From Methanomassiliicoccaceae archaeon (lineage in GTDB: Archaea > Thermoplasmatota > Thermoplasmata > Methanomassiliicoccales > Methanomethylophilaceae), in contig WRNL01000007.1 in the NCBI GenBank assembly GCA_009776625.1, positions 2,147-24,070 on the forward strand: 21,924 nucleotides of DNA, given 5' to 3'. Numbering within the stretch: the first letter of the stretch is position 1; each line of letters begins with the position of its first letter. This document shows positions 1 through 7,353 of this stretch, in pieces. The translations under genes were made by a program, and so were the position numbers. The notes under the pieces were generated by a model. It was not told the DNA's origin, ran no database searches, and saw only the letters and a program-made list of their open reading frames with translations.

Positions 1-3
1 CCC

Positions 4-55
4 CCCTGCCGGCAGGGCGCCCCGGCGGCTCGGCGGGGGTCTGGTTCCAGACCCC
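4..55. repeat. Two adjacent perfect palindromes
   Basis: Two perfect inverted repeats lie close together: a 14-bp palindrome at 4-17 (CCCTGCC/GGCAGGG) and a 9-bp stem with a two-base loop at 36-55 (GGGGTCTGG, TT, CCAGACCCC). The second can be extended by GGCGG at 24-28 pairing with CCGCC at 59-63. Neither is followed by a clear T tract. They could be transcript-end structures of a gene left of the window or a dispersed intergenic palindrome. Confidence 0.5.
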
Positions 56-73
56 ATGCCGCCATTGCATCAT

Positions 74-82
74 GTTAAATAC
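74..82 (+). promoter_or_regulatory. TATA box of tRNA-Ser
   Basis: GTTAAATAC lies about 28 bases before the first base of the mature tRNA, the normal distance of an archaeal TATA box from the transcription start. The surrounding 65-100 stretch is AT-rich compared with its flanks. Confidence 0.55.
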
Positions 83-105
83 AAGAATGAGATAGGACAG
101 GGCGG

Positions 106-191
106 GCCGAGGTAATCTAGTCCGGTAAGGTGGCGGTCTCGAAAACCGCTGGCGTTTCGCCTCGGGAGTTCAAATCTCCTCCTCGGCGCCA
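106..191 (+). tRNA. tRNA-Ser (anticodon CGA)
   Basis: The acceptor stem GCCGAGG (106-112) pairs perfectly with CCTCGGC (181-187), followed by discriminator G188 and an encoded CCA (189-191). The anticodon stem GCGGT (133-137) pairs with ACCGC (145-149) around the loop CTCGAAA, giving anticodon CGA at 140-142, which reads UCG (serine). A long variable arm with stem GGCG/CGCC, typical of class II serine tRNAs, lies between the anticodon and T arms. The T arm is GGGAG-TTCAAAT-CTCCT. I see no intron. It stands alone, convergent with the end of mvhA. Confidence 0.96.
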
Positions 192-247
192 CTTGTCACA
201 AGTCCTGGCACAGGTCACTCCCTCCTTGGCGTCGCCGCAGGGGCATG

Positions 248-287
248 ATATGAAAAATGAATACGGGGCGGGGGAACCCCCGCCCCG
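248..287 (-). terminator. Terminator of the hdrA-mvhDGA operon
   Basis: A perfect 11-bp stem made only of G and C (264-274 with 277-287, loop AA) lies just after the mvhA stop codon. Read on the minus strand it is followed by a T-rich stretch (TATTCATTTTTCATAT). A hairpin plus T-rich tail fits a transcript end or 3' stabiliser. Archaeal termination depends mostly on the T tract, so the role of the stem is inferred. Confidence 0.6.
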
Positions 288-295
288 GTCTGGTT

Positions 296-1816
296 TCAAA
301 GGTTCTTTTCCACGGTGTCGTGCACAGAGCCGTCGGCGTTCCTGACCACCGCCCTGATGGGCATCTGGCCGGGGAGGCTGTGGGTCGCGCACGAGTTGCA
401 GGGGTCGTACACCCTGAACGCCATCTCCACCATGTTCAGCAGGCCGGGGGAGATCATGTGGTCCTTTATCAGGGCCTTGGCGATCTTCGCCGTGTCTATG
501 TTCATGGGGCCGTTGTTGTTCGTCGTCCCGACAACGAGGTTGCATGCGGTCACGATGCCGTTCTCGTCGCAGGTGTAGTCGTGCGTGAGCGTCCCCCTCG
601 GGGCCTCCACGCAGCCCACGCCGCGCCCTCCGGGCACGATGTCCTTCTGCTTTATGTTCGGGTCGGTGATGTTCGGGTCGTACGCGTTCTGGTGGACCTT
701 CTCCGCGGCGTAGATCATCTCGATGATCCTCGCCCAGTGGGTCGCGAGGTTGAAGTGCACGGGCCCCTCCACCCCGAGGCTCTTGAACGTGGCCTTGAAC
801 TCCTCGAAGGCGGCCTGCGCCTTCGGCGTGGAGATGCTCTCCGAGACGTTCAGCCTCCCGAGGGGGGTGGCGCGGTACATGCCGCTGTCCATGCCGGCGA
901 CCATTCCCTTGTACCCGGGCTTCCTCAGGTAGGGGAACTTCTCGTAGGACCACGGCTCGACCGCCTCCCCGATGTGGTCGAGGTAGTCGTACGCGTCGTA
1001 CTTGTCCGCCTCGGCGCCCTTCGGGTCGACGACCCTTACCTTGCCGTCGTGGAACTCCAGCTGGTTCTTCGCGTTCACCAGGCCCATGTTGTACAGCTCG
1101 CTGTAGTACAGGTCCGGGTTCTTGATTATGTTCAGGTAGTCCTCGTTCTTCAGCACCACGTCCTTGAACACGCCCAGCGAGGCCTCCGCGAATGCGACGA
1201 GGTTGTCGGCGTACCCTTGGATCTCCTTCGCCTCGTCCCTGCTTATGGCCTTGCTGACCCCGCCGGGGACGCCCATCACGGGGTGCGTCGGCTTGCCGCC
1301 GATTATGCCCTGGATCCTCTGCGCCTCCGCGCGCGCCTTCAGCACGGCGGAGCCGAGCTCCAGCCCCACGCGGGCGACCACGCCGAGGACGTTCCTCTCA
1401 GCGGCCGGCGCCGCCGGCCCGCAGACGAAGTCCGGCGCGGCCAGGGCGTAGAAGTGCGCTATGTGGCTGTGCACGAAGTGCGCGTGGTAGAACAGGTCCC
1501 TTATGCGGAACGCCGCCTCCGTCGGCTTCGTGCTGTAGCAGCCGTCTATCGCCTTCGTCGACGCCATGTGGTGCGCGCCGGGGCAGACGCCGCAGAGCCT
1601 CGCCGTTATCTGGTTGAGCTCCACAACCTTCCTCCCCACGCAGAACCTCTCGAACCCTCTGACCTCCGGGACCTGCCAGTACGTGTTGGCCACGTTTCCT
1701 GCGCCGTCCAGGAATATCTCAATCTTCCCATGGCCCTCGAGGCGTGTTATGGGGTCTATCGTAACCCTGTCCGAGGTCGCCTTCTTCTTCTCGTCCCAAA
1801 TCACTGGTCCTGTCAT
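296..1816 (-). CDS. mvhA: F420-non-reducing [NiFe] hydrogenase large subunit MvhA
   Basis: This is the catalytic subunit of the cytoplasmic Mvh hydrogenase, which oxidises H2 and feeds electrons through MvhG and MvhD to HdrA. The 506-aa protein has both nickel-binding motifs: RLCGVCPGAH with C75 and C78 near the N terminus, and DPCNSCATH with C473 and C476 near the C terminus. A 27-residue tail follows the last histidine, the place where a maturation protease normally cuts large subunits after nickel insertion. The ATG sits one base after the mvhG stop codon (TGA-G-ATG) and has a GGAGGT ribosome site inside the end of mvhG, so the two are probably co-translated. It is the last gene of the operon, with a GC hairpin behind it. 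The family identity is clear. The N terminus (VTIDPITRLEGHGKIEIFL) is the usual one for group 3c enzymes. Confidence 0.97.
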   Translation of the reverse strand: MTGPVIWDEKKKATSDRVTIDPITRLEGHGKIEIFLDGAGNVANTYWQVPEVRGFERFCVGRKVVELNQITARLCGVCPGAHHMASTKAIDGCYSTKPTEAAFRIRDLFYHAHFVHSHIAHFYALAAPDFVCGPAAPAAERNVLGVVARVGLELGSAVLKARAEAQRIQGIIGGKPTHPVMGVPGGVSKAISRDEAKEIQGYADNLVAFAEASLGVFKDVVLKNEDYLNIIKNPDLYYSELYNMGLVNAKNQLEFHDGKVRVVDPKGAEADKYDAYDYLDHIGEAVEPWSYEKFPYLRKPGYKGMVAGMDSGMYRATPLGRLNVSESISTPKAQAAFEEFKATFKSLGVEGPVHFNLATHWARIIEMIYAAEKVHQNAYDPNITDPNIKQKDIVPGGRGVGCVEAPRGTLTHDYTCDENGIVTACNLVVGTTNNNGPMNIDTAKIAKALIKDHMISPGLLNMVEMAFRVYDPCNSCATHSLPGQMPIRAVVRNADGSVHDTVEKNL

Positions 1817-1817
1817 C

Positions 1818-3041
1818 TCACTTACCTCCCTTCTCCACGACTGACTTCTTTATCAGGGACTTGCCCATGGTGAAAGCGTAGAAGTACCCGAGCGGGTCCT
1901 TGACCGTCGACATTATGTCTATGATCTTGTCCTCACCCATCGTCGCGTCGTCGTCCAGCACGGGGAACAGCGACGCTATCGCCGTCATGGCGCTGGCGCC
2001 GTGCTCCTGGACCGCCGCCGTGGGGCCGTAGCACCCGCGGCACGGCTGCCCCACCCTGGTGCACTTCGCGTTGCAGCCCCCGACCGTCGCCGGCCCGAGG
2101 CAGAGCATGCCCTGGTCCATCAGGCAGAGCTCGGGGTCCACGTCGATCTCGTGGGGCTCCACGATCCTCGTGATCCTCCTGTTCTCCTTGCGCCTGGGGC
2201 ACTGCTCGCAGAGCGTCTTCGCGACCACGCCTATGTTGGTCCCCTTGGGGGGCAGGGCTATGCCCTTGTAGGCGAAGTCGGCCACCGCCTTGAGCAGGTG
2301 CGAAATGGACTCCTGCAGCGGGGGGCACCCCGGCACGTAGTAGTCCACGTCTATGACCTGGTCGAGCGTCTTCACGGTGTCGAACAGCATCGGGAGCGTC
2401 AGCACGCCCTCCGGCGCCTTGTACTCCACCTGGGGCAGCACCGGCTCGCCCTTGTGGTAGTCTGCCTGGAAGTTCGCCGTGGTGGGCACCTTGTTGTAAG
2501 CGTACTCGAGTATCTCGTCCTTCCCGCCGGGGACGAGGTTCGCCAGAGCCGGGGACCCGCCGAAGCACGCGCACGCCCCGTAGGACACCACGATGAGCGA
2601 CTTCTTCCTCAGCAGCTTCACCATGTGCTCGTTCTCCGTGTTCCTGACCGCGCCGGATATTATGGACACGGTTATGGACCCGTCCTCCATCTCGGCGATG
2701 TCGTGCTCCTTCCCGTCGGCGGCGATCGGCCACATGACCACGTTCGCGATGTCGCCGACGGTGAGTATCCTCTCGTTGATGTCGAGGATCGACACGTCGC
2801 ACCCGCCGCAAGCGGCCGCCCAGTATATGGCGAGGTTTATCTTGCCGTTGGGGGGCGCGCCGGGGAGCAGGTCCCCGAGGTCGGCCATCTTGAGCTGCGC
2901 CGCGGCTATGGACTCGGGGCTCTTCGTGTAGCAGGCCGCTCCCTGCGCGGGGGGCTTGCTCTCTTTCTTGGCAGGCTTGGCCGCGGCCGCCTTGGGCGCG
3001 GCCTCCTTGCCCTTCTTCTTGAATCTGTCAAAGAACGACAT
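1818..3041 (-). CDS. mvhG: F420-non-reducing hydrogenase small subunit MvhG
   Basis: This is the iron-sulfur small subunit that carries electrons away from the [NiFe] site. The 407-aa protein has the small-subunit cysteine pattern: CGGC after the AIYWAAA strand, GACACFGG, PGCPP, then the distal cluster ligands in CEQCPRRKENRR and in MLCLGPATVGGCNAKCTRVGQPCRGC. The ATG at 3041 follows the mvhD stop by two bases and has a GGAGGAG ribosome site, so the longer open frame reaching 3413 is not used. Before the conserved core is an extension of about 65 residues, including a lysine-, alanine- and proline-rich stretch (residues about 8-32) that looks like a flexible linker, and the C terminus is also longer than in the roughly 300-aa family members I know. 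There is no Tat signal, which fits a cytoplasmic enzyme. Confidence 0.95.
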   Translation of the reverse strand: MSFFDRFKKKGKEAAPKAAAAKPAKKESKPPAQGAACYTKSPESIAAAQLKMADLGDLLPGAPPNGKINLAIYWAAACGGCDVSILDINERILTVGDIANVVMWPIAADGKEHDIAEMEDGSITVSIISGAVRNTENEHMVKLLRKKSLIVVSYGACACFGGSPALANLVPGGKDEILEYAYNKVPTTANFQADYHKGEPVLPQVEYKAPEGVLTLPMLFDTVKTLDQVIDVDYYVPGCPPLQESISHLLKAVADFAYKGIALPPKGTNIGVVAKTLCEQCPRRKENRRITRIVEPHEIDVDPELCLMDQGMLCLGPATVGGCNAKCTRVGQPCRGCYGPTAAVQEHGASAMTAIASLFPVLDDDATMGEDKIIDIMSTVKDPLGYFYAFTMGKSLIKKSVVEKGGK

Positions 3042-3043
3042 AA

Positions 3044-3457
3044 TTACTCCTCCTTCAGCGGCGTGGGGCCGAGCTCCTTGATCGTGCCGACGAACTCCGT
3101 CAGCGTCTTCTGGAACTTCTCCCCCTCGGATGCCGAGACCCACTCGAGCTTCAGCCTCCTCGGGTCGAACCCGTACTGCTCCAGCACCATCCTGGTCAGC
3201 GCGATCCTCCTCCTGGCCCTGTAGTTCCCGCCTATGTAGTGGCAGTCCGCAGGGTGGCAGCCGAGGATTATGACCCCGTCCGCCCCTTTCGCGAGTGCCC
3301 TGAGTATGAACTCCGGGTCCACCCTCGCCGAGCACATCGTCCTTATGATGCGGAAGTTGGGGGGCATCTGGAGCCTCGCCACCCCCGCGCCGTCGGCCCC
3401 TGCGTAGGAGCACCAGTTGCAGCAGAACGCCACTATCTTCGGTTCGAAATCCGACAT
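3044..3457 (-). CDS. mvhD: MvhD, [2Fe-2S] electron-transfer subunit linking Mvh and HdrA
   Basis: MvhD is the small iron-sulfur protein that connects the hydrogenase to HdrA. The family cysteines are all visible: FCCNWCSYAGAD near the N terminus, MCSARVDP in the middle, and GCHPADCHY. The last region (NYRARRRIALTRMVLEQYGFDPRRLKLEWVSASEG) is typical of the family. I chose the ATG at 3457 (137 aa), two bases after the hdrA stop codon and preceded by GGGGGTG as ribosome site. A GTG at 3463, overlapping the end of hdrA, would add only two residues. In many archaea and bacteria MvhD is fused to HdrA; here it is a separate gene directly between hdrA and mvhG. Confidence 0.96.
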   Translation of the reverse strand: MSDFEPKIVAFCCNWCSYAGADGAGVARLQMPPNFRIIRTMCSARVDPEFILRALAKGADGVIILGCHPADCHYIGGNYRARRRIALTRMVLEQYGFDPRRLKLEWVSASEGEKFQKTLTEFVGTIKELGPTPLKEE

Positions 3458-3459
3458 GC

Positions 3460-6400
3460 TCACACCCCCGCCTTGTCGAACAGCGCGTCGATCTCAGCGA
3501 TTATCTGCTTGTTCCTGAACCCTCTCTGCTCCATCGCCGCCGCCGGGCAGGAGGCCACGCAGGAGCCGCAGCCCTTGCAGAGGCCGGGGTTCACGTTGCT
3601 GATCAGCCCGCCCGCCTCGTCGCAGACGAGGGTTATCGCGTTGTAGTCGCAGCAACCGACGCACACGCCGCACCCGTCGCACAGGTCGGGGTTGGAAACC
3701 GCCACTATGCCCTCGGATATCAGCTTGTCCTTTGATATGATGGTCAGCATCCTCGCCGCCGCGCCGGAGCCCTGGGCGATGCACTCGTCCATGAACTTCG
3801 GCCAGTGCGCGGTCCCTGCCACGTACACGCCCTCCGTGGCGAAGTCCACGGGCCTGAGCTTCTGGTGCGCCTCGAAGAAGAACCCGTCCTTGCTGATCGG
3901 GACCTTCACCATCTTAGCGATCTCCTCCTTCTCCTCGCGGAGGGGCGCCAGCCCGGCCGCGAGCACGAGGGTGTCCGCGGGGACCTCGACGTCCCTGCCG
4001 AGTATCGAGTCGTGCGCTTTCACCTTGTTCCCGTCGAAGTCGGGCAGCGCGTCGTCGGCGCAGTACCTGAGGAACCTCACACCGAGGCTGGACGCCTTGT
4101 TGTATAGCTCCTCGCGGAACCCGTACGTCCTTATGTCCTTGTGTATTATGGACACGTTCGCCGTCGGGTCGGCCATCTTTATCTGGATCGCGTTGCGGAG
4201 CGCCCCTGCGCAACAGACGCGGGAGCAGTACTTCACAGAGCTGTTCCTGGACCCGACGCACTGGACGAACACTACGTCCTTCCCGCCGAACTTGCCGCTC
4301 GCGAGGGCGTCCTCGACCTCCAGGGTCGTCATTACCTTCTTGTCCTTGCCATAGCCGTACTCCGTCGGCTTGTACTGGGCGGCCCCGGTCGCGAACAGGA
4401 CCGCGCCGACGGGTATCTCCTTGCCGCCGTTCAGGACGACCTTGAAGTTCCCGACGAACCCGGGTATGTCGGCGACGGATGCGCCCTTGTGGACCGTGAT
4501 GTTCTTGCAGCCCTCGACCTTGGCGACGAGCTCCTTCATGAACGCGGCGACATCCTTCCCGTCCTCCTTGTGGCGGAACTTGAGCGCGAACCCGCCGAGC
4601 TCCTTCTCCCTCTCGATGATGTGGACGGGGATCCCCTGGGCGGCTATGTCCAGCGCCGCGGTCATGCCGGTTATGCCGCCGCCGATGACGGCGGCCGACC
4701 TGGTGACCTCTATCTCTGAGCCTACGAGGGGCTCCAGCAGCGCGACCTTGGCGATCGCCATCCTGATGAGGTCCTTCGACTTCGACGTGGCAGCGGCCGC
4801 CGCATGCATGTGGATCCACGAGCACTGGTCGCGGATGTTGGCCATGTTGAACAGGTACTTGTTCAGCCCGCCGTCCCTGCACGCCTCCCTGAAGAGGGGC
4901 TCGTGCGTCCTAGGGGTGCACGACGCGACCACGACCCTGTTGAGGTCCATTTCCTTTATAGCTGTGGATATCTCCTCCAGGCAGTCCTGGGCGCAGGCGT
5001 ACTGCGACTGCTTGGACAGCACCACGCCGGGCAGCGTGTTCGCGTACTCGGTCACCGCCGGCACGTCCACCACGGACCCGATGTTTATGCCGCAGTGGCA
5101 CACCCACACGCCGATGCGGGGCTCCTTGCCCTCGACGTCCTTCTCCTGGGGGTACTCCTTGGGCGCGCGGGGGATGAACTTGTCGTCCACTATGTGGGCG
5201 CCCGCCTTCGCCGCCGACCCGCTCGCCTCCGCCACGGAGGTGGGGATGTCCTTCGGCGCGGCGAACGCGCCGGTCACGAACACGCCGGGCCTCGTTGTCT
5301 CGAGGGGCTTGAACACCGACGTCTTGCAGAACCCGTACTCGTTGAGGTCTATCCCGAGGGTTCCAGCGAGCTCCGCCGCCCCGTCAGGGGGGTTGAGCCC
5401 GATGGAGAGGACGACCATATCGTACTCCTCCGACACGCCGTCGCCGTTGCCGTCAGTGTAGCTGACGATGAGCCTCTTGGTCTCAGGGTCCTCGTCCACG
5501 TTCGAGACGCGGGCGGACCTGTGCATGCCAATGCCGTACTCCTTCTGCGCCCTCTCGATGTAGGCCTCGAACTCCTTGCCGTAGGACCTTATGTCCATGA
5601 AGAATATGTCCTCTTGGACGTCCATGTGCTCCTTCGTGATGATCGCCTCCTTCGTGGCGTACATGCAGCACACCGAGGAGCAGTACTTCTTCCAGCCGGA
5701 CTTCTCCGACCTGGAGCCGCAGCACTGTATGAACGCGATCTTCTTGGGATCCTCCCCTGACGAGGGGACGGTTATGTGCCCCCTTGACGGGCCGGACGCG
5801 CACATGATCCTCTCGAACTCGAGCGCGGTGACGACGTTCTTGAACCTGCCGTAGCCGTACTCCGTGGCGAGGGCGGCGTCCCATACCTTCAGGCCTGGGG
5901 CGGCGATGATGGACCCGACCTCGATCTGGACCTCCTCGTCCTTGTCCTCGTAGTTTATCGCTTTCTTCTGGCAGGTCTTGGCGCACACGCCGCACTTGCC
6001 GTTCTGTATCATCCTGCAGTTGGCCGCGTCTATGATGGCGACCCTCGGCACGGCCTGCGCATGGGGGATGTATATGGCCCTCCTCGTGGTCAGGTTGTAC
6101 TCGAACTCGTCGGGTATCCCCTTGGAGGGGCACTTCCCGAGGCAGTCCCCGCAAGCGGTGCACGACGAGGGGTCGACGTACCTCGCTTTCTTCTTGAGGG
6201 TTACCTTGAAGTCCCCTGCCTTGCCGTCCACCTTCATCACTTCGTGGAACGTCAGGGTGGTTATGTTAGGGTGCCCGATGCAGTCCGCCATCTTTGGCGA
6301 GAGGATGCATGCGGAGCAGTCGTTCGTGGGGAATGTCTTGTCGAGACGGGACATCGTGCCGCCTATGGTGGGGAGCTTCTCCACCAGGTAGACGTGTATG

Positions 6401-6600
6401 TCCCGGTCCGCAAGATCCAACGACGCCTGTATACCCGCGATGCCTCCGCCGATAACTAATGCTGATTTCGTCAAATCCTTGCCTCCGTTAGCCAATTGAT
6501 CAATTGGAACGGGGTGGCGTATGCTCTTTCCTTTTAAAGCACTTACTACATAATGCTTTAAATACCCTAATTCTTTTACAGAGGCGTTTCCATCTGACAC
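3460..6600 (-). CDS. hdrA: Double-module HdrA (heterodisulfide reductase subunit A)
   Basis: HdrA is the FAD protein that splits hydrogenase electrons between heterodisulfide (via HdrBC) and ferredoxin. At 1046 aa this copy is far longer than the roughly 650-aa classical subunit and carries two flavin modules. Module 1 has a Rossmann motif (GGGIAG, residues 51-56), CSACILSPKM (95-104), two inserted cysteine clusters (C147/150/153/157 and C195/203/206/210) and a CCGSR...CSSVCC segment. Module 2 begins near residue 500 with the classical HdrA N-terminal domain (VCHCGINIG, then ASCTPRTHEPLF), then a second Rossmann motif (GGGITG, about 640), CVGSR...CSRVCC and two C-terminal 4Fe-4S motifs (CDGCGVCVGCC, CKGCGSCVASC). 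Module 2 lacks the CSACILSPKM segment and the ferredoxin insertion, so the halves are complementary. The start is a GTG without a clear ribosome site. An in-frame TTG at 6474 with GGAGG in front is the alternative (1004 aa). No hdrB or hdrC is adjacent. Confidence 0.93.
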   Translation of the reverse strand: MSDGNASVKELGYLKHYVVSALKGKSIRHPVPIDQLANGGKDLTKSALVIGGGIAGIQASLDLADRDIHVYLVEKLPTIGGTMSRLDKTFPTNDCSACILSPKMADCIGHPNITTLTFHEVMKVDGKAGDFKVTLKKKARYVDPSSCTACGDCLGKCPSKGIPDEFEYNLTTRRAIYIPHAQAVPRVAIIDAANCRMIQNGKCGVCAKTCQKKAINYEDKDEEVQIEVGSIIAAPGLKVWDAALATEYGYGRFKNVVTALEFERIMCASGPSRGHITVPSSGEDPKKIAFIQCCGSRSEKSGWKKYCSSVCCMYATKEAIITKEHMDVQEDIFFMDIRSYGKEFEAYIERAQKEYGIGMHRSARVSNVDEDPETKRLIVSYTDGNGDGVSEEYDMVVLSIGLNPPDGAAELAGTLGIDLNEYGFCKTSVFKPLETTRPGVFVTGAFAAPKDIPTSVAEASGSAAKAGAHIVDDKFIPRAPKEYPQEKDVEGKEPRIGVWVCHCGINIGSVVDVPAVTEYANTLPGVVLSKQSQYACAQDCLEEISTAIKEMDLNRVVVASCTPRTHEPLFREACRDGGLNKYLFNMANIRDQCSWIHMHAAAAATSKSKDLIRMAIAKVALLEPLVGSEIEVTRSAAVIGGGITGMTAALDIAAQGIPVHIIEREKELGGFALKFRHKEDGKDVAAFMKELVAKVEGCKNITVHKGASVADIPGFVGNFKVVLNGGKEIPVGAVLFATGAAQYKPTEYGYGKDKKVMTTLEVEDALASGKFGGKDVVFVQCVGSRNSSVKYCSRVCCAGALRNAIQIKMADPTANVSIIHKDIRTYGFREELYNKASSLGVRFLRYCADDALPDFDGNKVKAHDSILGRDVEVPADTLVLAAGLAPLREEKEEIAKMVKVPISKDGFFFEAHQKLRPVDFATEGVYVAGTAHWPKFMDECIAQGSGAAARMLTIISKDKLISEGIVAVSNPDLCDGCGVCVGCCDYNAITLVCDEAGGLISNVNPGLCKGCGSCVASCPAAAMEQRGFRNKQIIAEIDALFDKAGV
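6530..6564 (-). promoter_or_regulatory. Possible promoter elements at the 5' end of hdrA
   Basis: Two TATA-like stretches, read on the minus strand as TATTTAAAG (6564-6556) and GCTTTAAAAGG (6540-6530), lie inside the first codons of the longest hdrA frame. If one is the real TATA box, transcription would start inside the longest frame and translation would begin at the TTG at 6474. Upstream of the GTG at 6600 I see no equally good TATA box. Confidence 0.3.
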
Positions 6601-6813
6601 CTAAAATGCCAGATACAAATTTGGGATTAGCTCGTTTTCAAGAATACCCAGATGTGTTTTTCATGTAAGCAAAGTGGTATTTCATCCAACGGTAATTCTA
6701 CTTGACAAATAGTAGCTGTTATGCATAAGAAAATGATATTCGTATGTCTAAACAAAAGCCCCCCTGCCCCTGCACCGAGAAGTATTAAAAAGGGAGATTT
6801 TATTAACCCACTC
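6601..6813. other. AT-rich divergent intergenic region
   Basis: This spacer separates the hdrA operon (minus) from the exosome superoperon (plus). It is much richer in A and T than the genes on either side, and the low GC continues into the first codons of both neighbours. An open frame could begin at the ATG at 6721, but the TATA box at 6783 argues against its use. I see no RNA gene or repeat here. Confidence 0.6.
6783..6792 (+). promoter_or_regulatory. TATA box of the superoperon
   Basis: TATTAAAAAG lies about 30 bases before the ATG at 6814. With the usual archaeal distance of about 25 bases, transcription would start within a few bases of that ATG, giving a leaderless mRNA. This decides against the upstream in-frame ATG at 6721. 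Confidence 0.6.
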
Positions 6814-7335
6814 ATGGACTTCGGAGATGCCGCTTTTAATCTGGGTATAATAATCGCGTTGGTTGTAGCAATAGCCATAGTCTTCCTCCTCCAAGGGTAC
6901 CTGGAGGCGAGATACAACCTACGTGACAAGATAACGGGGAAATCCAAGAAAGAATCTACAACTTTTTTGGATGAGTCGGAGGGCGAGAAGAAGTGCGAGA
7001 TCTGCTACGGGGTGATCGACGAGGACCCCATCGCGAAATGCACCTGCGGCAGGATCTTCCACGACGCATGCGCCAGGCCCACGGGCTCCTGCCCCTACTG
7101 CGCCGCCCCCTACGAGAAGATGGAGGTGAGGGAGCCGGAGAGGTCCAGGTGCCCGGTCTGCGGGAGGTTCCTCAAGGGGAACATATGCTCCTGCGGCGCG
7201 GTGATACCGAGGAGGGACGACACGTTCCTGTGCAAGTGCGGCAACAGGGTCGACGTCGACAAGCCGGTCTGCAGGAAATGCGGCGCCGTGTACGAGGCGG
7301 CGATGATGCCGAAGAAGACCGTCGATGACGAGTGA
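6814..7335 (+). CDS. Membrane-anchored RING-like (C4HC3) zinc-finger protein
   Basis: I do not recognise a named family; the function is unknown. The 173-aa protein has one N-terminal membrane helix (residues about 11-30), a short charged linker, and a soluble part with sixteen zinc ligands. The first eight (C61, C64, C76, C78, H83, C86, C93, C96) have the spacing C-x2-C-x11-C-x-C-x4-H-x2-C-x6-C-x2-C, the C4HC3 cross-brace order seen in RING-CH and PHD fingers. The next eight (C113/116, C125/127, C140/142, C153/156) look like two zinc ribbons. I start it at the ATG at 6814 because a TATA box lies 30 bases upstream; 6721 would add 31 AT-rich codons. It is the first gene of the operon, 18 bases before rnp2 and two genes before the proteasome alpha subunit. 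The RING resemblance is from cysteine spacing only. Confidence 0.82.
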   Translation: MDFGDAAFNLGIIIALVVAIAIVFLLQGYLEARYNLRDKITGKSKKESTTFLDESEGEKKCEICYGVIDEDPIAKCTCGRIFHDACARPTGSCPYCAAPYEKMEVREPERSRCPVCGRFLKGNICSCGAVIPRRDDTFLCKCGNRVDVDKPVCRKCGAVYEAAMMPKKTVDDE

Positions 7336-7353
7336 AGGCGCAGGTGGCTCAGG

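Noticed and set aside
191..203. Inverted repeat ACTTGT-C-ACAAGT after the tRNA as terminator
   Set aside because: The loop of one base cannot fold well and no T tract follows; it is probably chance.
257..1873. A 538-codon open frame on the plus strand over mvhA
   Set aside because: It is antisense to a clear mvhA gene. High third-position GC removes stop codons from the complementary frames, and the translation (rich in R, H, V, L) matches no family.
3042..3413. N-terminal extension of mvhG by 124 codons
   Set aside because: It overlaps mvhD in another frame and reads as frame-shifted mvhD. The ATG at 3041 has a strong ribosome site.
3460..6600. Selenocysteine or pyrrolysine in HdrA
   Set aside because: The frame has no in-frame TGA or TAG; the key position in VCHCGIN is an ordinary cysteine.
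6721..6813. Earlier ATG for the RING-like gene
   Set aside because: The extra 31 codons contain the TATA box at 6783 and are AT-rich and not protein-like; the ATG at 6814 fits the promoter.
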